Shown: one piece after another, positions 31,470-42,308 of the stretch
How the letters are laid out: every line of letters begins with the position of its first letter
Numbering within the stretch: the first letter of the stretch is position 1
Assembly: GCA_963702075.1 (NCBI GenBank)
Contig: OY969703.1
Coordinates: 2,418,001 to 2,482,000, forward strand
DNA: 64,000 nucleotides
DNA from: VAYN01 sp963702075
Lineage (GTDB): Bacteria; Actinomycetota; Thermoleophilia; Solirubrobacterales; 70-9
Direction: 5' to 3'
Translations under genes and position numbers: made by a program
The notes under the pieces: model-generated
Seen by the model: the letters and a program-made list of their open reading frames with translations, nothing else
Database searches by the model: none
Told to the model about the DNA's origin: nothing

Positions 31470-32483
31470 TCAGGCGACCGCCGCGGGGGCCGCGAGGGCG
31501 CCGATCAGCTCCCGTGCCCGAGCCAGATCGGCGCTGCGCTGGAGCTCCTCGGCGACCTCCCTCGGCGCCTCCAGCCGCTCCGCGTACCAGGGGTGGAATT
31601 TGCGCAAATAGCGCTCGGCGCGCTCGGGGCCGAGGTGCTCTTCGGCCCGATCGACCACCCACAGCCACTCGGCGACCATCTCCTCCCGGCTGGGCGGAGA
31701 CACGCGCCGACCGGTCAGTTCCTCGAAGACCCAGGGGTTGCCGAAGGAGCCGCGGGCGATCATCACCGCGTCGGCGCCCGACTCCTCGAAGGCGCGGCGG
31801 GCGGCCGCAGCGCTGGAGAGGCCGCCGGAGATGATCACCGGCACCTCGATCCGCCGGGCGAGCTCGCGAGCCAGCGCGTAGTCGGGCGAGCCCTTGTGGC
31901 CCTTGCTGGCGACGCGGGGATGGAAGGCGATCGCGGCGACCCCCGCCTCCTCGGCGAGACGCACCGCCAGCTCGAAACCGGAGCGGTCGCCGGCCTCGAT
32001 CCCCGAGCGCAGCTTCACCGTCACCGGCAGGCCGCTGCCCTCGGCGGCGCCGCGGGCCAGCGCCAGGGCGAGATCGTGATCGCGCAGGAGCTGGGCGCCG
32101 GCACCGGTCCGCCGCACCTTCGGCACCGGGCATCCCATGTTGATGTCGATCAGGTCGGCGCCGGCCTGGGCGGCGATCTCCGCCCCCGAGCGCATCACCT
32201 CGGCGTCGTGGCCGAAAAGCTGGATCGAGACCGGGTGCTCGTCGGGATGGATCCGCATCAGGTCGCGCAGGGTGCGCTCGTTGCGGTAATGCAGGGCGAA
32301 GCTCGAGACCATCTCCGAGACGGCGAGCCCGGCGCCGTGGCGTTTGGCCTGCAGCCGGACGAACCAGTTGCCGATCCCCGCCAGCGGCGCCAGCAGAACG
32401 CGGTTGGCGATCGGCACCCCGCCGATCTCGAAAGGGTCGGTCAGGGCCGGGCGGACGGCTCCGGTGTCATCGGTTGCGCTCAT
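31470..32483 (-). CDS. dus: tRNA-dihydrouridine synthase
   Basis: 337-residue FMN-dependent enzyme reducing uridines in tRNA to dihydrouridine. TIM-barrel signatures are present: LAPLAGIGNWFVR, the catalytic Cys in DINMGCPVPKV, VTVKLRSG, and the FMN phosphate loop ADAVMIARGSFGNPW. Closest to the DusB subgroup by length and motif wording. Its first 17 bases overlap the 3' end of coaX, which is upstream on the same strand, so the two are coupled. Confidence 0.95.
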   Translation of the reverse strand: MSATDDTGAVRPALTDPFEIGGVPIANRVLLAPLAGIGNWFVRLQAKRHGAGLAVSEMVSSFALHYRNERTLRDLMRIHPDEHPVSIQLFGHDAEVMRSGAEIAAQAGADLIDINMGCPVPKVRRTGAGAQLLRDHDLALALARGAAEGSGLPVTVKLRSGIEAGDRSGFELAVRLAEEAGVAAIAFHPRVASKGHKGSPDYALARELARRIEVPVIISGGLSSAAAARRAFEESGADAVMIARGSFGNPWVFEELTGRRVSPPSREEMVAEWLWVVDRAEEHLGPERAERYLRKFHPWYAERLEAPREVAEELQRSADLARARELIGALAAPAAVA

Positions 32484-33228
32484 AGATCAGTCGCAGGCCC
32501 TTCAAGGTCAGCAGATCGTCGACCTCGTCGATCGTCTCGGTGAAGGGGACGACCGCGGCGGCGTAGCCGCCGGTGGCGAGGACGTGCGGGTTGGGGAGCT
32601 CGTCTTCGATCCGCCGCACGATGCCGTCGATCAGGCCGGCGAAGCCGAAGATGAAGCCGGAGTTGATCGCGGCGCGGGTCGAGCGGCCGATCGCTTCGGT
32701 CGGCTCTTCGAGATCCATCCGGGTGATCCGGGCCGCGCGGTCGATCAGGGCGCTGAGCGAGGGGGCGAGGCCGGGGCCGATCGCACCGCCGAGGTACTCG
32801 CCCTCGGCAGAGACGGCGTCGATGTTGATCCCGGTGCCGAAGTCGACCGAGACGCAGGCCGCGCCGAAGCGCTCATAGGCTGCGATCGCGTTGACGAGCC
32901 GGTCGGCGCCGACCTCGAGCGGGTTCTCGATCCGGATCGGCATCCCGGTCTTTACACCGGGGCCGATCGTCAGACAGGGAGCGTCGAGGTAGCGCTGCGC
33001 CAGCTCCTCGAACTGGCTGCCGAGCGGCGGGACGACGGAGGAGACGCAGACCGCGTCGACCTCGCTGAAGGACCTGCCGCAGAGCGAGAAGAGGCCGGCG
33101 ATCCGCTCCGCCAGCTCGTCACCGGTGGCGCCGGAGCGGGTCTGGAAGCGCCAGTGCTCGACCAGTTCCTCGCCTTCGAAGGCGCCTAGGTGGGTTTGCG
33201 TGTTGCCGACGTCGACCGCGAGAAGCAT
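32467..33228 (-). CDS. coaX: Type III pantothenate kinase
   Basis: 253-residue enzyme phosphorylating pantothenate in the first step of coenzyme A synthesis. The ASKHA-fold motifs are DVGNTQTHLGAF at the N-terminus, PLEVGADRLVNAIAAYERFG, DFGTGINIDAV and GGAIGPGLAPSLSAL. The phosphate motif reads DFGTGINID, a slight variant of DFGTATTFD. The ATG at 33228 starts directly at the first strand. It is divergent from the GST-like gene at 33297. Confidence 0.95.
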   Translation of the reverse strand: MLLAVDVGNTQTHLGAFEGEELVEHWRFQTRSGATGDELAERIAGLFSLCGRSFSEVDAVCVSSVVPPLGSQFEELAQRYLDAPCLTIGPGVKTGMPIRIENPLEVGADRLVNAIAAYERFGAACVSVDFGTGINIDAVSAEGEYLGGAIGPGLAPSLSALIDRAARITRMDLEEPTEAIGRSTRAAINSGFIFGFAGLIDGIVRRIEDELPNPHVLATGGYAAAVVPFTETIDEVDDLLTLKGLRLIYERNR

Positions 33229-33296
33229 CGAACGATTATCCCGGGACCGAACTGGCTGGGTAGCCAAACTGCTCCCGTTCTGCATAGGATCGCCCG

Positions 33297-34052
33297 ATGA
33301 AAGCTCGCCTCTACGTCATTCCGGCCTCGCACCCGAGCATCGCCGTGCAGCTGATGCTCGACCACAAGGGCATCGCTTACAAGCGCACCGATCTGATGCC
33401 AGTTGTCTCCAAGGGGGTGCTGCGCGCGGTCGGCTTCCCTGGCAACACCGTGCCGGCGCTGAAGATCGACGGCGACAAGGTCCAGGGCTCGCGCCAGATC
33501 GTTCGGGAGCTGGAGCGCCTGCGTCCCGAGCCGCCGCTCCTCCCCGCCGACGCCGACCGGCGCGCCAAGGTCGAAGAGGCCGAGCGCTTCGGCGACGAGG
33601 AGCTGCAGCACCCGATCCGCCAGTTGCTCTGGTGGGGGTTCAAGCAGGACCGCTACCCGCTGGCTAGCTACTCGGAGGGTGCAAAGCTCGGCGTCCCGAT
33701 CGGCCTCGCGGTGAAAACCGGTGGACCTCTGGTCGCACTCTCCGCCCGCTTCAACGAAGCAAGCGACGAGAACGCCCGAGCGGCGGCGGCGAAACTTCCC
33801 GCCCTCCTCGACAAGGTCGACGCCTGGATCGAGGACGGCACCCTGGGCGGCGAGCAGCTGAACGCCGCCGACTTCCAGATCGCTCCCAGCATCGGCCTGA
33901 TGATGACCCTCGACGACCTCCGCCCGGCAATCGAGAGCCGCCCGGCTGGGGCGCTAGCGAAACGAGTCGTCCCGAACTACCCGGGCCGCATGCCGGCGGT
34001 CCTACCGGCCGAGTGGCTGGCACCACTTCACGGCGCGGCAAGCGCTCGCTAG
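33297..34052 (+). CDS. Glutathione S-transferase-like protein
   Basis: 251-residue protein with an N-terminal thioredoxin-like domain (KARLYVIPASHPSIAVQLMLDHKGIAY, then FPGNTVPALKIDG and GSRQIVRELE with the cis-Pro and Ser typical of the GSH-binding site) and a helical C-terminal domain (about 90-235). Actinobacteria usually lack glutathione, so the true thiol cofactor is uncertain. Found alone on the plus strand, divergent from coaX. Confidence 0.85.
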   Translation: MKARLYVIPASHPSIAVQLMLDHKGIAYKRTDLMPVVSKGVLRAVGFPGNTVPALKIDGDKVQGSRQIVRELERLRPEPPLLPADADRRAKVEEAERFGDEELQHPIRQLLWWGFKQDRYPLASYSEGAKLGVPIGLAVKTGGPLVALSARFNEASDENARAAAAKLPALLDKVDAWIEDGTLGGEQLNAADFQIAPSIGLMMTLDDLRPAIESRPAGALAKRVVPNYPGRMPAVLPAEWLAPLHGAASAR

Positions 34053-34088
34053 GCTCCCCGCGCCTAAAGGGCGCGCGGGAGGAAACAG

Positions 34089-34832
34089 ATGCGGCTGGCG
34101 TACATGGACGAGGCGGGCAACACGGGTCGCAGGTGCGACGATCCGAACCAACCGACCCATTTGATCCTCAGCTTGGTCGTCGACGAGTCAAAAGTGGTTC
34201 TTCTCCATGAGCATGTCCGGGAGATTGCCCGCCGCCACTGTCCCCGTGACTGCGCGGAGTACGACTTCGAGTTCCACGGACAAGACCTCTTCTCTGGAAG
34301 AGGAAGCTTCGCGGGTCGGTCACCTGCGGAGAGGGTTGAGATCTTCGATGAGCTGCTCCAGGGGATCGCGCTCGCCGAAGCGGAGGTGATCGTGCGGGGA
34401 GTGGACAAGGTCGGTCTGAAGCGCCGCTATCCAAATCCGTTTCACCCACACGACATCGCGCTGATGTTCACGATCGAGTCAATCGAGCGAGTTGCGAGGG
34501 AACGAGATTGTCGGGTTCTGTTGATCGCCGACGAGGCCAAAGAGGTGGAGCATGCGGCGATTAGGGATCTTGCCAACTACCAGGAGCTGGGAACCGCCTG
34601 GGGCTTCCGGACCGAGCGGATCAACCGCATCGTCGACACGATCCACTTCGTCCCCTCTCACACCAATTGTGGGATCCAAATCGCTGACTGCGCCACCTTC
34701 GTTGCCTCCAGAATGCGAAAGATCAGCAATGGAATCGTGGCCCGCGGAAGTTCCGCCGAAGCGATCGAACGCCTCTGGGATGAGCGAATCGACCCTTTCA
34801 TCTTTGCCGACGAAGTTTGGCATCCCACCTAA
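34089..34832 (+). CDS. DUF3800 domain protein
   Basis: 247-residue protein with the DUF3800 opening YMDEAGNTG (residues 5-13), the conserved acidic residues in LIADEAKEVEH, and the C-terminal HTNCGIQIADCATFVASR, which suggest an RNase H-like nuclease fold. DUF3800 genes are often in phage, plasmid or defence neighbourhoods. The ribosome site GGGAGGAAAC before the ATG is strong. Its composition is less GC-rich than its neighbours, suggesting acquisition. The biochemical role is unknown. Confidence 0.85.
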   Translation: MRLAYMDEAGNTGRRCDDPNQPTHLILSLVVDESKVVLLHEHVREIARRHCPRDCAEYDFEFHGQDLFSGRGSFAGRSPAERVEIFDELLQGIALAEAEVIVRGVDKVGLKRRYPNPFHPHDIALMFTIESIERVARERDCRVLLIADEAKEVEHAAIRDLANYQELGTAWGFRTERINRIVDTIHFVPSHTNCGIQIADCATFVASRMRKISNGIVARGSSAEAIERLWDERIDPFIFADEVWHPT

Positions 34833-34838
34833 AAGGAA

Positions 34839-34859
34839 GGCCCCGCCGGAAGCGGGGCC
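34839..34859 (-). terminator. Intrinsic terminator, probably for the DUF2188 gene; bidirectional
   Basis: GGCCCCGC-CGGAA-GCGGGGCC hairpin seven bases after the DUF3800 stop. On the minus strand it is followed by TTCCTTTT, fitting termination of transcripts from 34955-35173; on the plus strand no T-run follows. Confidence 0.65.
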
Positions 34860-34954
34860 CGAAGATGTGCCGACCAAGGACCGAAGCCCGAAGCTCGCTA
34901 GTGCGAACCTGCTCTTAGCCAGCTACACGAAGGTAGCAGGCGGACTCGACGATG

Positions 34955-35173
34955 TCAGCCGCAAGGCGGGAACGGGTCCCGGCCGTAACTGTCGCGCTGC
35001 CGGATGCGTCCATCTCGCCCATGGATGATGTGCTCGGACCGATTACTTCGGGCGATTTTCCGCCCCGCCTCGATTGCCTCGTTCTGAGTTGAGAAGTGCT
35101 CGGCGCGGCCGCGGCCCTCGATCTTGACCGCCCAACCGCTGTCGTTGGGAACCACATGAACGTTGTTGGTCAT
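34955..35173 (-). CDS. DUF2188 domain protein
   Basis: 72-residue soluble protein. The sequence NVHVVPNDSGWAVKIEGRG followed by FSTQNEAIEAGRKIARSN and IIHGRDGRIRQRDSYGRDP is the DUF2188 pattern, found widely with unknown function. The ATG at 35173 has a very good AGGGGGAGCG ribosome site. It lies between folK and the DUF3800 gene, on the folK strand, and may be part of the same acquired patch as DUF3800. Confidence 0.85.
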   Translation of the reverse strand: MTNNVHVVPNDSGWAVKIEGRGRAEHFSTQNEAIEAGRKIARSNRSEHIIHGRDGRIRQRDSYGRDPFPPCG

Positions 35174-35218
35174 CGCTCCCCCTTTCATATTCCTCAGTCT
35201 GACAAGGGCCCAAGACAC

Positions 35219-35719
35219 CTAGAGGAGGTTCGCTCGCTCGACCCGCTGCTTCGGCCCGAGGGCGTCTAGGGCATCGCTCAGCCGCGTCCCGTCCGGCAGC
35301 GCCAGCTCCGGGTCGAGCTCGAGCAGGGGGACGAGGACGAAGCGACGGGTCGTCACCTCGCGATGAGGGAGGGTGAGGCGCTCGTTGCTCATCTGGATCT
35401 CGCCGAGGAGGAGCAGGTCGACGTCCAGGGGCCGGGGGCTGTGGCGGGGGAGGTCGAACTGACGGCCGCGCTCGGCCTCTACTCGCTTACAGGCGTCGAG
35501 CAGCTCTTCGGGCTCGAGGGCGGTGCGGATGCGGACGGCGGCGTTGAGGAAGTCGGGCTGGTCGAGGATCTCGCCGACCGGCTCGGTGACGTAAGTGGAG
35601 GAGACGGCGTCGATCTCGATCCCCTCCGCCTCCAGCAGCTCGACCGCGGCGCGGAGATGGCCGGCGGCGTCCCCTACGTTGGAGCCGAGGCCGAGGTAGC
35701 CGGTCCGCCGCTCGGCCAA
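35219..35719 (-). CDS. folK: 2-amino-4-hydroxy-6-hydroxymethyldihydropteridine pyrophosphokinase
   Basis: 166-residue HPPK that transfers pyrophosphate from ATP to 6-hydroxymethyl-7,8-dihydropterin in folate synthesis. GLGSNVGDAAGHLRAAV at the start, QPDFLNAAVRI and the signature RPLDVDLLLLGE are complete. It follows folB by four bases and folP beyond it, all on the minus strand: a folP-folB-folK operon. Confidence 0.96.
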   Translation of the reverse strand: MAERRTGYLGLGSNVGDAAGHLRAAVELLEAEGIEIDAVSSTYVTEPVGEILDQPDFLNAAVRIRTALEPEELLDACKRVEAERGRQFDLPRHSPRPLDVDLLLLGEIQMSNERLTLPHREVTTRRFVLVPLLELDPELALPDGTRLSDALDALGPKQRVERANLL

Positions 35720-35723
35720 CCCG

Positions 35724-36140
35724 CTAGCCCTCGGCTTCGTCGTCTTCGTCGACCGCCCGCTCCTGGGTGACCTCGACGGCTACCTCCTGGATCGCCAGCG
35801 GCAGCGGCGGCTCCGGCTTGGCCGCGCGGACGCGGACCGACTCGCAGCCGTAGCGCTCCATCAGCCGCTCCCCCACCACCTGCGCCAGCCGCTCCAGCGT
35901 TTTGTAGCTGCGCTCGGTGGCGGCAAGGGTGACGATGTCGGAGACCGCTCCGTAGTCGACGGTGTCCTCGAGCCGATCGGTCAGCACCGCGTCGCAGTCG
36001 GGCACGTCGAAGGAGATGTCGAACTCGAGCCGCTGCCCCACCTCCTGCTCAGCTTCGGAGACGCCGTGGTGGGTGTAGATCGAGAGCCCGCGCAGCTCGA
36101 TTTCCGCGCTCGACTCGATGCCGTTGCCGTGGCTCTCCAT
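35724..36140 (-). CDS. folB: Dihydroneopterin aldolase
   Basis: 138-residue enzyme converting dihydroneopterin to hydroxymethyldihydropterin and glycolaldehyde. IELRGLSIYTHHGVSEAEQEVGQRLEFDI matches the family start and carries the active-site Glu; the catalytic Lys region is RVRAAKPEPPL. A 13-residue acidic C-terminal tail (EDDEAEG) is extra. It lies between folP and folK in the operon. Confidence 0.95.
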   Translation of the reverse strand: MESHGNGIESSAEIELRGLSIYTHHGVSEAEQEVGQRLEFDISFDVPDCDAVLTDRLEDTVDYGAVSDIVTLAATERSYKTLERLAQVVGERLMERYGCESVRVRAAKPEPPLPLAIQEVAVEVTQERAVDEDDEAEG

Positions 36141-36151
36141 GACCGGGGACG

Positions 36152-36937
36152 CTACCCGAGTATCGCCGTGGCCACCGTCAGTGCCTGGCGCACCTCGGCG
36201 ACGTCGTGCACGCGAAGGACGTCGGCGCCCTCGGCGGCGGCAAGAACCGAGGAGGCGATGGTGCCGCCGAGGCGCTGGTCGGCGGCCGAGCCGTCGACCC
36301 TGCCGATGAAGCTCTTGCGGGAGGTGCCGACGACGAGCGGCCGCCCCAGCTCGCGCAGCTCGCCGAGGCGGCGCAGCAGCTCCATGTTGTGGGCGCCGGT
36401 CTTCCCGAAGCCGATCCCGGGGTCGAGCCAGACCCGCTCCTCGTCGATCCCGGCGGCGACGGCTGCTTCCAGGCGCTGGGCGAGGAACGCCTTGACGTCG
36501 TCGATGACGTCGTCGTAGCGCGGATCGTCCTGCATCGTCCGCGGCTCGCCGAGCATGTGCATGAGGACGACGGAGGCGCCGCGCTCGGCGCAGAGCGCGG
36601 CCATCTCGGGATCCGCACGCAGGGCGGTGACGTCGTTGACGATCTCCCCCCCGGCTTCGAGTGCGGCCTCGGCGACCGCAGCCTTCGAGGTGTCGACGCT
36701 GATCCGGGAGCCGCCGCCTCGAAGCCCTTCGATCACCGGGACCACTCGCCGCAGCTCCTCTTCCTCGCCGACCGGCTCGGCCCCCGGCCGCGTCGATTCG
36801 CCGCCGACGTCGAGGATCTCCGCCCCCGCCTCGGTCAGTTCCCGGCCGTGGGCGACCGCCGCCTCGGGATCGAGGTACAGCCCCCCGTCAGAAAACGAGT
36901 CGGGGGTCACGTTGACGACCCCCATCAGCTGGGTCAT
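36152..36937 (-). CDS. folP: Dihydropteroate synthase
   Basis: 261-residue TIM-barrel enzyme joining p-aminobenzoate to pterin pyrophosphate, the target of sulfonamides. The two signatures MGVVNVTPDSFSDGG (5-19) and ILDVGGESTRPGAEPV (42-57) plus LDPGIGFGKTGAHN and GTSRKSFIG are present. It begins 11 bases after the ftsH stop and precedes folB, so the folate genes may be cotranscribed with ftsH. Confidence 0.97.
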   Translation of the reverse strand: MTQLMGVVNVTPDSFSDGGLYLDPEAAVAHGRELTEAGAEILDVGGESTRPGAEPVGEEEELRRVVPVIEGLRGGGSRISVDTSKAAVAEAALEAGGEIVNDVTALRADPEMAALCAERGASVVLMHMLGEPRTMQDDPRYDDVIDDVKAFLAQRLEAAVAAGIDEERVWLDPGIGFGKTGAHNMELLRRLGELRELGRPLVVGTSRKSFIGRVDGSAADQRLGGTIASSVLAAAEGADVLRVHDVAEVRQALTVATAILG

Positions 36938-36948
36938 CGGGACTCCGT

Positions 36949-38895
<1,947 letters not shown>

Positions 38896-38929
38896 GAGGA
38901 GAAATCAGCGTACCAGGGCGCTTTTTCCG

Positions 38930-39457
38930 CTATTCGGCCAGGGCGGCGACGAAGTCGAGGTTGCGGTACTTCTGGGCATGGTCGAGGCCATAGCCGATCG
39001 CGAAGCGGTTGGGGATTTCAAAGCCGACGTAGGCCGGCGAGAGGTCGACCCGCAGCCGCTCCGGCTTGGTCAGCAGCGCACAGGCGCGCAGCGAGGCGGG
39101 TTCGCGCGCATTGAGGTTGCGCATCAGGTACTGCAGGGTCAGCCCGGAGTCGATGATGTCCTCGACGATCAGCACGTCGCGGTCTTTGATCGGCGCGTCG
39201 AGGTCCTTGAGGATGCGGACGACGCCGGAGGAGTCGGTCTGGGAGCCGTAGCTGGAGACCGCCATGAAGTCGATCTCGCAGGGGACCTCGATGTGGCGCA
39301 TCAGGTCGGCGAGGAAGAGGACCGCCCCCTTCAGCACCCCGACCAAGATCAGCTCCCTGCCCTCATAGTCGCGGCTGATTTCCCTCCCCAACTCCGCGAT
39401 GCGGCGCTGCAGGTCGTCTCGGGCGACAAGAGTCTCGCCGATTGCGGGGTCCGCCAC
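38930..39457 (-). CDS. hpt: Hypoxanthine phosphoribosyltransferase
   Basis: 175-residue purine salvage enzyme forming IMP/GMP from hypoxanthine or guanine and PRPP. GVLKGAVLFLADLMRHI, the flexible loop SSYGSQTDSSGVVRI and the PRPP motif VLIVEDIIDSGLTL are intact. The GTG start (39457) is ten bases after the tilS stop; sequence further upstream in frame overlaps tilS and is not coding. Part of the tilS-hpt-ftsH cluster. Confidence 0.95.
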   Translation of the reverse strand: MADPAIGETLVARDDLQRRIAELGREISRDYEGRELILVGVLKGAVLFLADLMRHIEVPCEIDFMAVSSYGSQTDSSGVVRILKDLDAPIKDRDVLIVEDIIDSGLTLQYLMRNLNAREPASLRACALLTKPERLRVDLSPAYVGFEIPNRFAIGYGLDHAQKYRNLDFVAALAE

Positions 39458-39467
39458 GCGCCGCAGT

Positions 39468-40409
39468 CTAGATAGAGAGGGAGGCGCGGAGGGTGCCGGC
39501 TTCGAGGACGGCGCGGACGCCGCCGCCGAGGTCGAGAACGGAACCGCCGCGGCTGAGGCCGGCGACCTGCTCGGCGAAGCGGGCGGCGCCGGCGACCGGG
39601 CGCCCGGCTGCCTCGTCGGCGAGGCGCTGGAGGACGAGGCGGCGCAGGGCGGGGTGAAGCTGGGCGAAGCGGGCATGGCGGATCCTCCCCGGCTCGACCC
39701 CTTCCCCGCCGGCAAGCTCGGCATCGACCAGCGAATCGAGCAGCTCCGCCTCCTCGCGCAGCAGCGCCGCGGTACGCAGCACGTTGTCCCTCGCCGCCGG
39801 GTGGACCTTTTCGAGCTCCGGGAGTAGACCTTGCCGGATGCGGTTGCGCGCGTAGGCGTCTCCTTCATTAGTGACGTCGTCTCGCCAGGCCAGGTCGCGC
39901 TCTTCGCAATAGGCGGTCGTCTCCGTACGGCTGGCGCCGAGCAGCGGCCGCGCCACGAGGCCGTTGCGCGGACTCATCCCCAGCAGCGCCCGCCGGCTCG
40001 GCGAAGAGGCGAGGCGGTAGAGGATCGTCTCGACCTGGTCGTCGGCGGTGTGGCCGGTGACGATCGTCGACTCCGCCTCCTCCGCCAATCGCGCCGCCGC
40101 CCCATAGCGGGCCTCGCGCGCCCACGCCTGCAGATTGCCCGAGCCCTCGGGCCGCTGCGGTCGCTCCACCGTAAGCGCCGCATTCATCCGCTCGCAGAGC
40201 TCGCGGCAGAAGCGCTCGTCTCCAGCAGCCTCCTCTCGGAGGCCGTAGTTGACATGCAAAGCGCTAACGGTCCCGGGCGCGCGCAGCCGCGCACAGAGGT
40301 CGAGCAGGCAGACCGAGTCCCGGCCGCCGGAGAGCATCACCACCAGCGGCTCCGGCCCAGCGAGCAAGCCCTCGGCCTCGATGCGCTCCAGCAGCGCGGT
40401 GGCGATCAT
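39468..40409 (-). CDS. tilS: tRNA(Ile)-lysidine synthase
   Basis: 313-residue N-type ATP pyrophosphatase that modifies the wobble C of tRNA-Ile(CAU) to lysidine. The PP-loop is VVMLSGGRDSVCLLDL, followed by STIVTGHTADDQVETILYRL and the RNRIRQGLLPELEKVHP region. The domain after about 215 is shorter than in E. coli TilS. The ATG at 40409 overlaps the cyclase stop (ATGA). Essential for reading AUA codons. Confidence 0.95.
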   Translation of the reverse strand: MIATALLERIEAEGLLAGPEPLVVMLSGGRDSVCLLDLCARLRAPGTVSALHVNYGLREEAAGDERFCRELCERMNAALTVERPQRPEGSGNLQAWAREARYGAAARLAEEAESTIVTGHTADDQVETILYRLASSPSRRALLGMSPRNGLVARPLLGASRTETTAYCEERDLAWRDDVTNEGDAYARNRIRQGLLPELEKVHPAARDNVLRTAALLREEAELLDSLVDAELAGGEGVEPGRIRHARFAQLHPALRRLVLQRLADEAAGRPVAGAARFAEQVAGLSRGGSVLDLGGGVRAVLEAGTLRASLSI

Positions 40410-41602
40410 GCGCCGCGGACGACGAAGAGCTCGGTCGGCGAGGGGAAGCCCTTGAGGCTGACCCGGCCGATCCCCTCGAACTTGAGCCGATCGCTCGCCG
40501 CGATCGAGTGGCAAACCGAGTCAGTAACCAGCACCTCCCCCGCCAGCGCCCGGTTGACGACGCGGTGGGCGAGGTTGACCTGACCGCCGAAGTAGTCGCC
40601 GTCGCGGTAGACGGCGTCGCCGTAATGAATCCCGACCCGCGGCTGCGGCCGCTGCTCGAACCGGGCGAGGAAGTCGACCGCCCACTCGGTCAGCGAGAGC
40701 GGGTCGGGCGAGACGACCATCACCTCGTCGCCGATCGTCTTCACGATCGTCGCCTCGCGCGGCAGAGTCGCTTCGACCGAGGCGACGAAGTTCTCGACCA
40801 CGTCGAGCGCCTCGATGTCCCCCTCCTCCTCGGTGTAGCGGGTGAAGCCGGTGAGGTCGATGAAGCAGAGGCTGACGTGGACGTGACCGAGCTCGATTTC
40901 GGCGGTGTCGACGGCGGTCGCGTCGGCCTCCATGTGCCCAACCACGTCCTGCTCGACGAAGTAGCGCAGGTAGCGCTGGTGCAGGTAATCGGTCAGCGGC
41001 GCCGCCAGCGGCAGGATGTCGGCGGCGAGCTCGCCCATCTCCTCGGCCATTTCCAGCTCCGGCACCGCGTCGCGGATCAGCGGCTCGTGCACGTAGAGGT
41101 GGAAGAGGCGGACCTCGGCGTCGGCGATCCGCCGCATCGACTGGGCGTAGACCCGGACCAGCTGCAGGAAGGCGACGAGGGGGAAGCCGGCGTCGAGCAC
41201 CCGCGCGCAGTGCCGGAGCGCTTCCGCGTCCTCTGGGCCGACGTCGCGACGCCGATCGGCCGGCGTCCCGAGGATGACCAGGATCCGCTCGACCAGCTCC
41301 GGCTCGAGCCCGGTCTCCGCTGCCACCTCATCGACGCTGAGTCGGCGCTCATCGGGGTCACTGAAGAGCTCTTCGGTGAAACCGAAGGCGAGCCGGCCCT
41401 CGCGCCCCGCCTCTTTGAGGTCCTCGAGCGAGTAGCCGCGCTCGCGCATCCGCGCCACCACCCGCGCCTGAGCGGCCGCCGCCGCCGTCCAGCGCCCACG
41501 CCGCACCGGCACGATCTTCTCTTCCGCCCAGCGTTTCAGCGTGCTTGCCGGCACTCCCGAGCGCCGGGCTGCCTCGCTGAGGGAAATTCGCGTATCGGGC
41601 AT
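40406..41602 (-). CDS. MerR-like DNA-binding domain fused to class III adenylate/guanylate cyclase
   Basis: 398-residue protein. An N-terminal MerR-type helix-turn-helix (ISLSEAARRSGVPASTLKRWAEEKIVP, 6-32) is joined through a helical middle region (about 90-215) to a class III nucleotide cyclase domain (about 230-390). Catalytic residues are in place: the metal Asp in CFIDLTGFTRYTE, the second metal Asp plus substrate Lys in VKTIGDEVMVV, and Asn/Arg in YFGGQVNLAHRVVNRA. It presumably makes cAMP and may also bind DNA or use the domain as a sensor. The stop overlaps the tilS start. Confidence 0.92.
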   Translation of the reverse strand: MPDTRISLSEAARRSGVPASTLKRWAEEKIVPVRRGRWTAAAAAQARVVARMRERGYSLEDLKEAGREGRLAFGFTEELFSDPDERRLSVDEVAAETGLEPELVERILVILGTPADRRRDVGPEDAEALRHCARVLDAGFPLVAFLQLVRVYAQSMRRIADAEVRLFHLYVHEPLIRDAVPELEMAEEMGELAADILPLAAPLTDYLHQRYLRYFVEQDVVGHMEADATAVDTAEIELGHVHVSLCFIDLTGFTRYTEEEGDIEALDVVENFVASVEATLPREATIVKTIGDEVMVVSPDPLSLTEWAVDFLARFEQRPQPRVGIHYGDAVYRDGDYFGGQVNLAHRVVNRALAGEVLVTDSVCHSIAASDRLKFEGIGRVSLKGFPSPTELFVVRGA

Positions 41603-41666
41603 ACGGCGAGGCTAACCAGCGAAGGCGCGGCAACGTCACCGCCGCAGCCGACTAGGGTCGGCCTAG

Positions 41667-42308
41667 ATGCCGGCCCGCCTCCGCCCCACTGCCCCGATCG
41701 CCGCCGACGCGATCCTCGTCGGCGACCCCGGCCGAGCGCTGATGCTGGCCCAGGAGCTGCTCGAGCAGCCGAAGATGAGCAACCACGCGCGCGGGCTCTG
41801 GGGCTACTCGGGCGTGACCCCCACGGGCGAGGAGCTGACGATCCAGGCGACCGGGATGGGTGGACCGAGCGCCACGGTGGTGCTCGGGGACCTCGCCGAG
41901 CTCGGTGTACGGCGGGCGATCCGGATCGGCACCTGTACCTCGCTCGGCAGCCTCGGCCTAGGCGACCTCCTGATCGTCACCGAGGCGCATACGCCCGGAG
42001 GGAGCCGCTCGCTTCCAGAGCCGGGGCTGACGCTTGGCCTGGAACAAGCGCTGGAAGACGCCACTCCAGGCGTCGTCGTCAGTCTCGACTCTCTGCACCG
42101 GCCCGAGGCCGAGCTCCCGTCGATGGTGGCCGAGGGCGCCGACATGCAAACGGCGGCGCTCTTGCGGGCGGCAGAGGATCAGGATGTGGCAGCCGCGGCG
42201 GTTCTGATTGCCGCTGAGAGGAGCGACGCGGGGCAACTGCGGGACGAAGAGCTGGAAGCGGTGACGAAACGAACCGGACGGATCGCCTGCGGTGTACTCT
42301 CAGCCTAA
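41667..42308 (+). CDS. Nucleoside phosphorylase family protein
   Basis: 213-residue PNP/UDP phosphorylase-like protein cleaving purine or pyrimidine nucleosides with phosphate. The opening LVGDPGRALMLAQELL, the phosphate/ribose region ATGMGGPSATVVLGDLAELGVRRAIRIGTC and the C-terminal VAEGADMQTAALLRAA are recognisable. It is shorter than the usual 235-250 residues. The nucleoside-binding ExE/D motif near the end reads GADMQTA, a divergent form, so activity or specificity may differ. Its end overlaps the next gene tail-to-tail. Confidence 0.83.
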   Translation: MPARLRPTAPIAADAILVGDPGRALMLAQELLEQPKMSNHARGLWGYSGVTPTGEELTIQATGMGGPSATVVLGDLAELGVRRAIRIGTCTSLGSLGLGDLLIVTEAHTPGGSRSLPEPGLTLGLEQALEDATPGVVVSLDSLHRPEAELPSMVAEGADMQTAALLRAAEDQDVAAAAVLIAAERSDAGQLRDEELEAVTKRTGRIACGVLSA

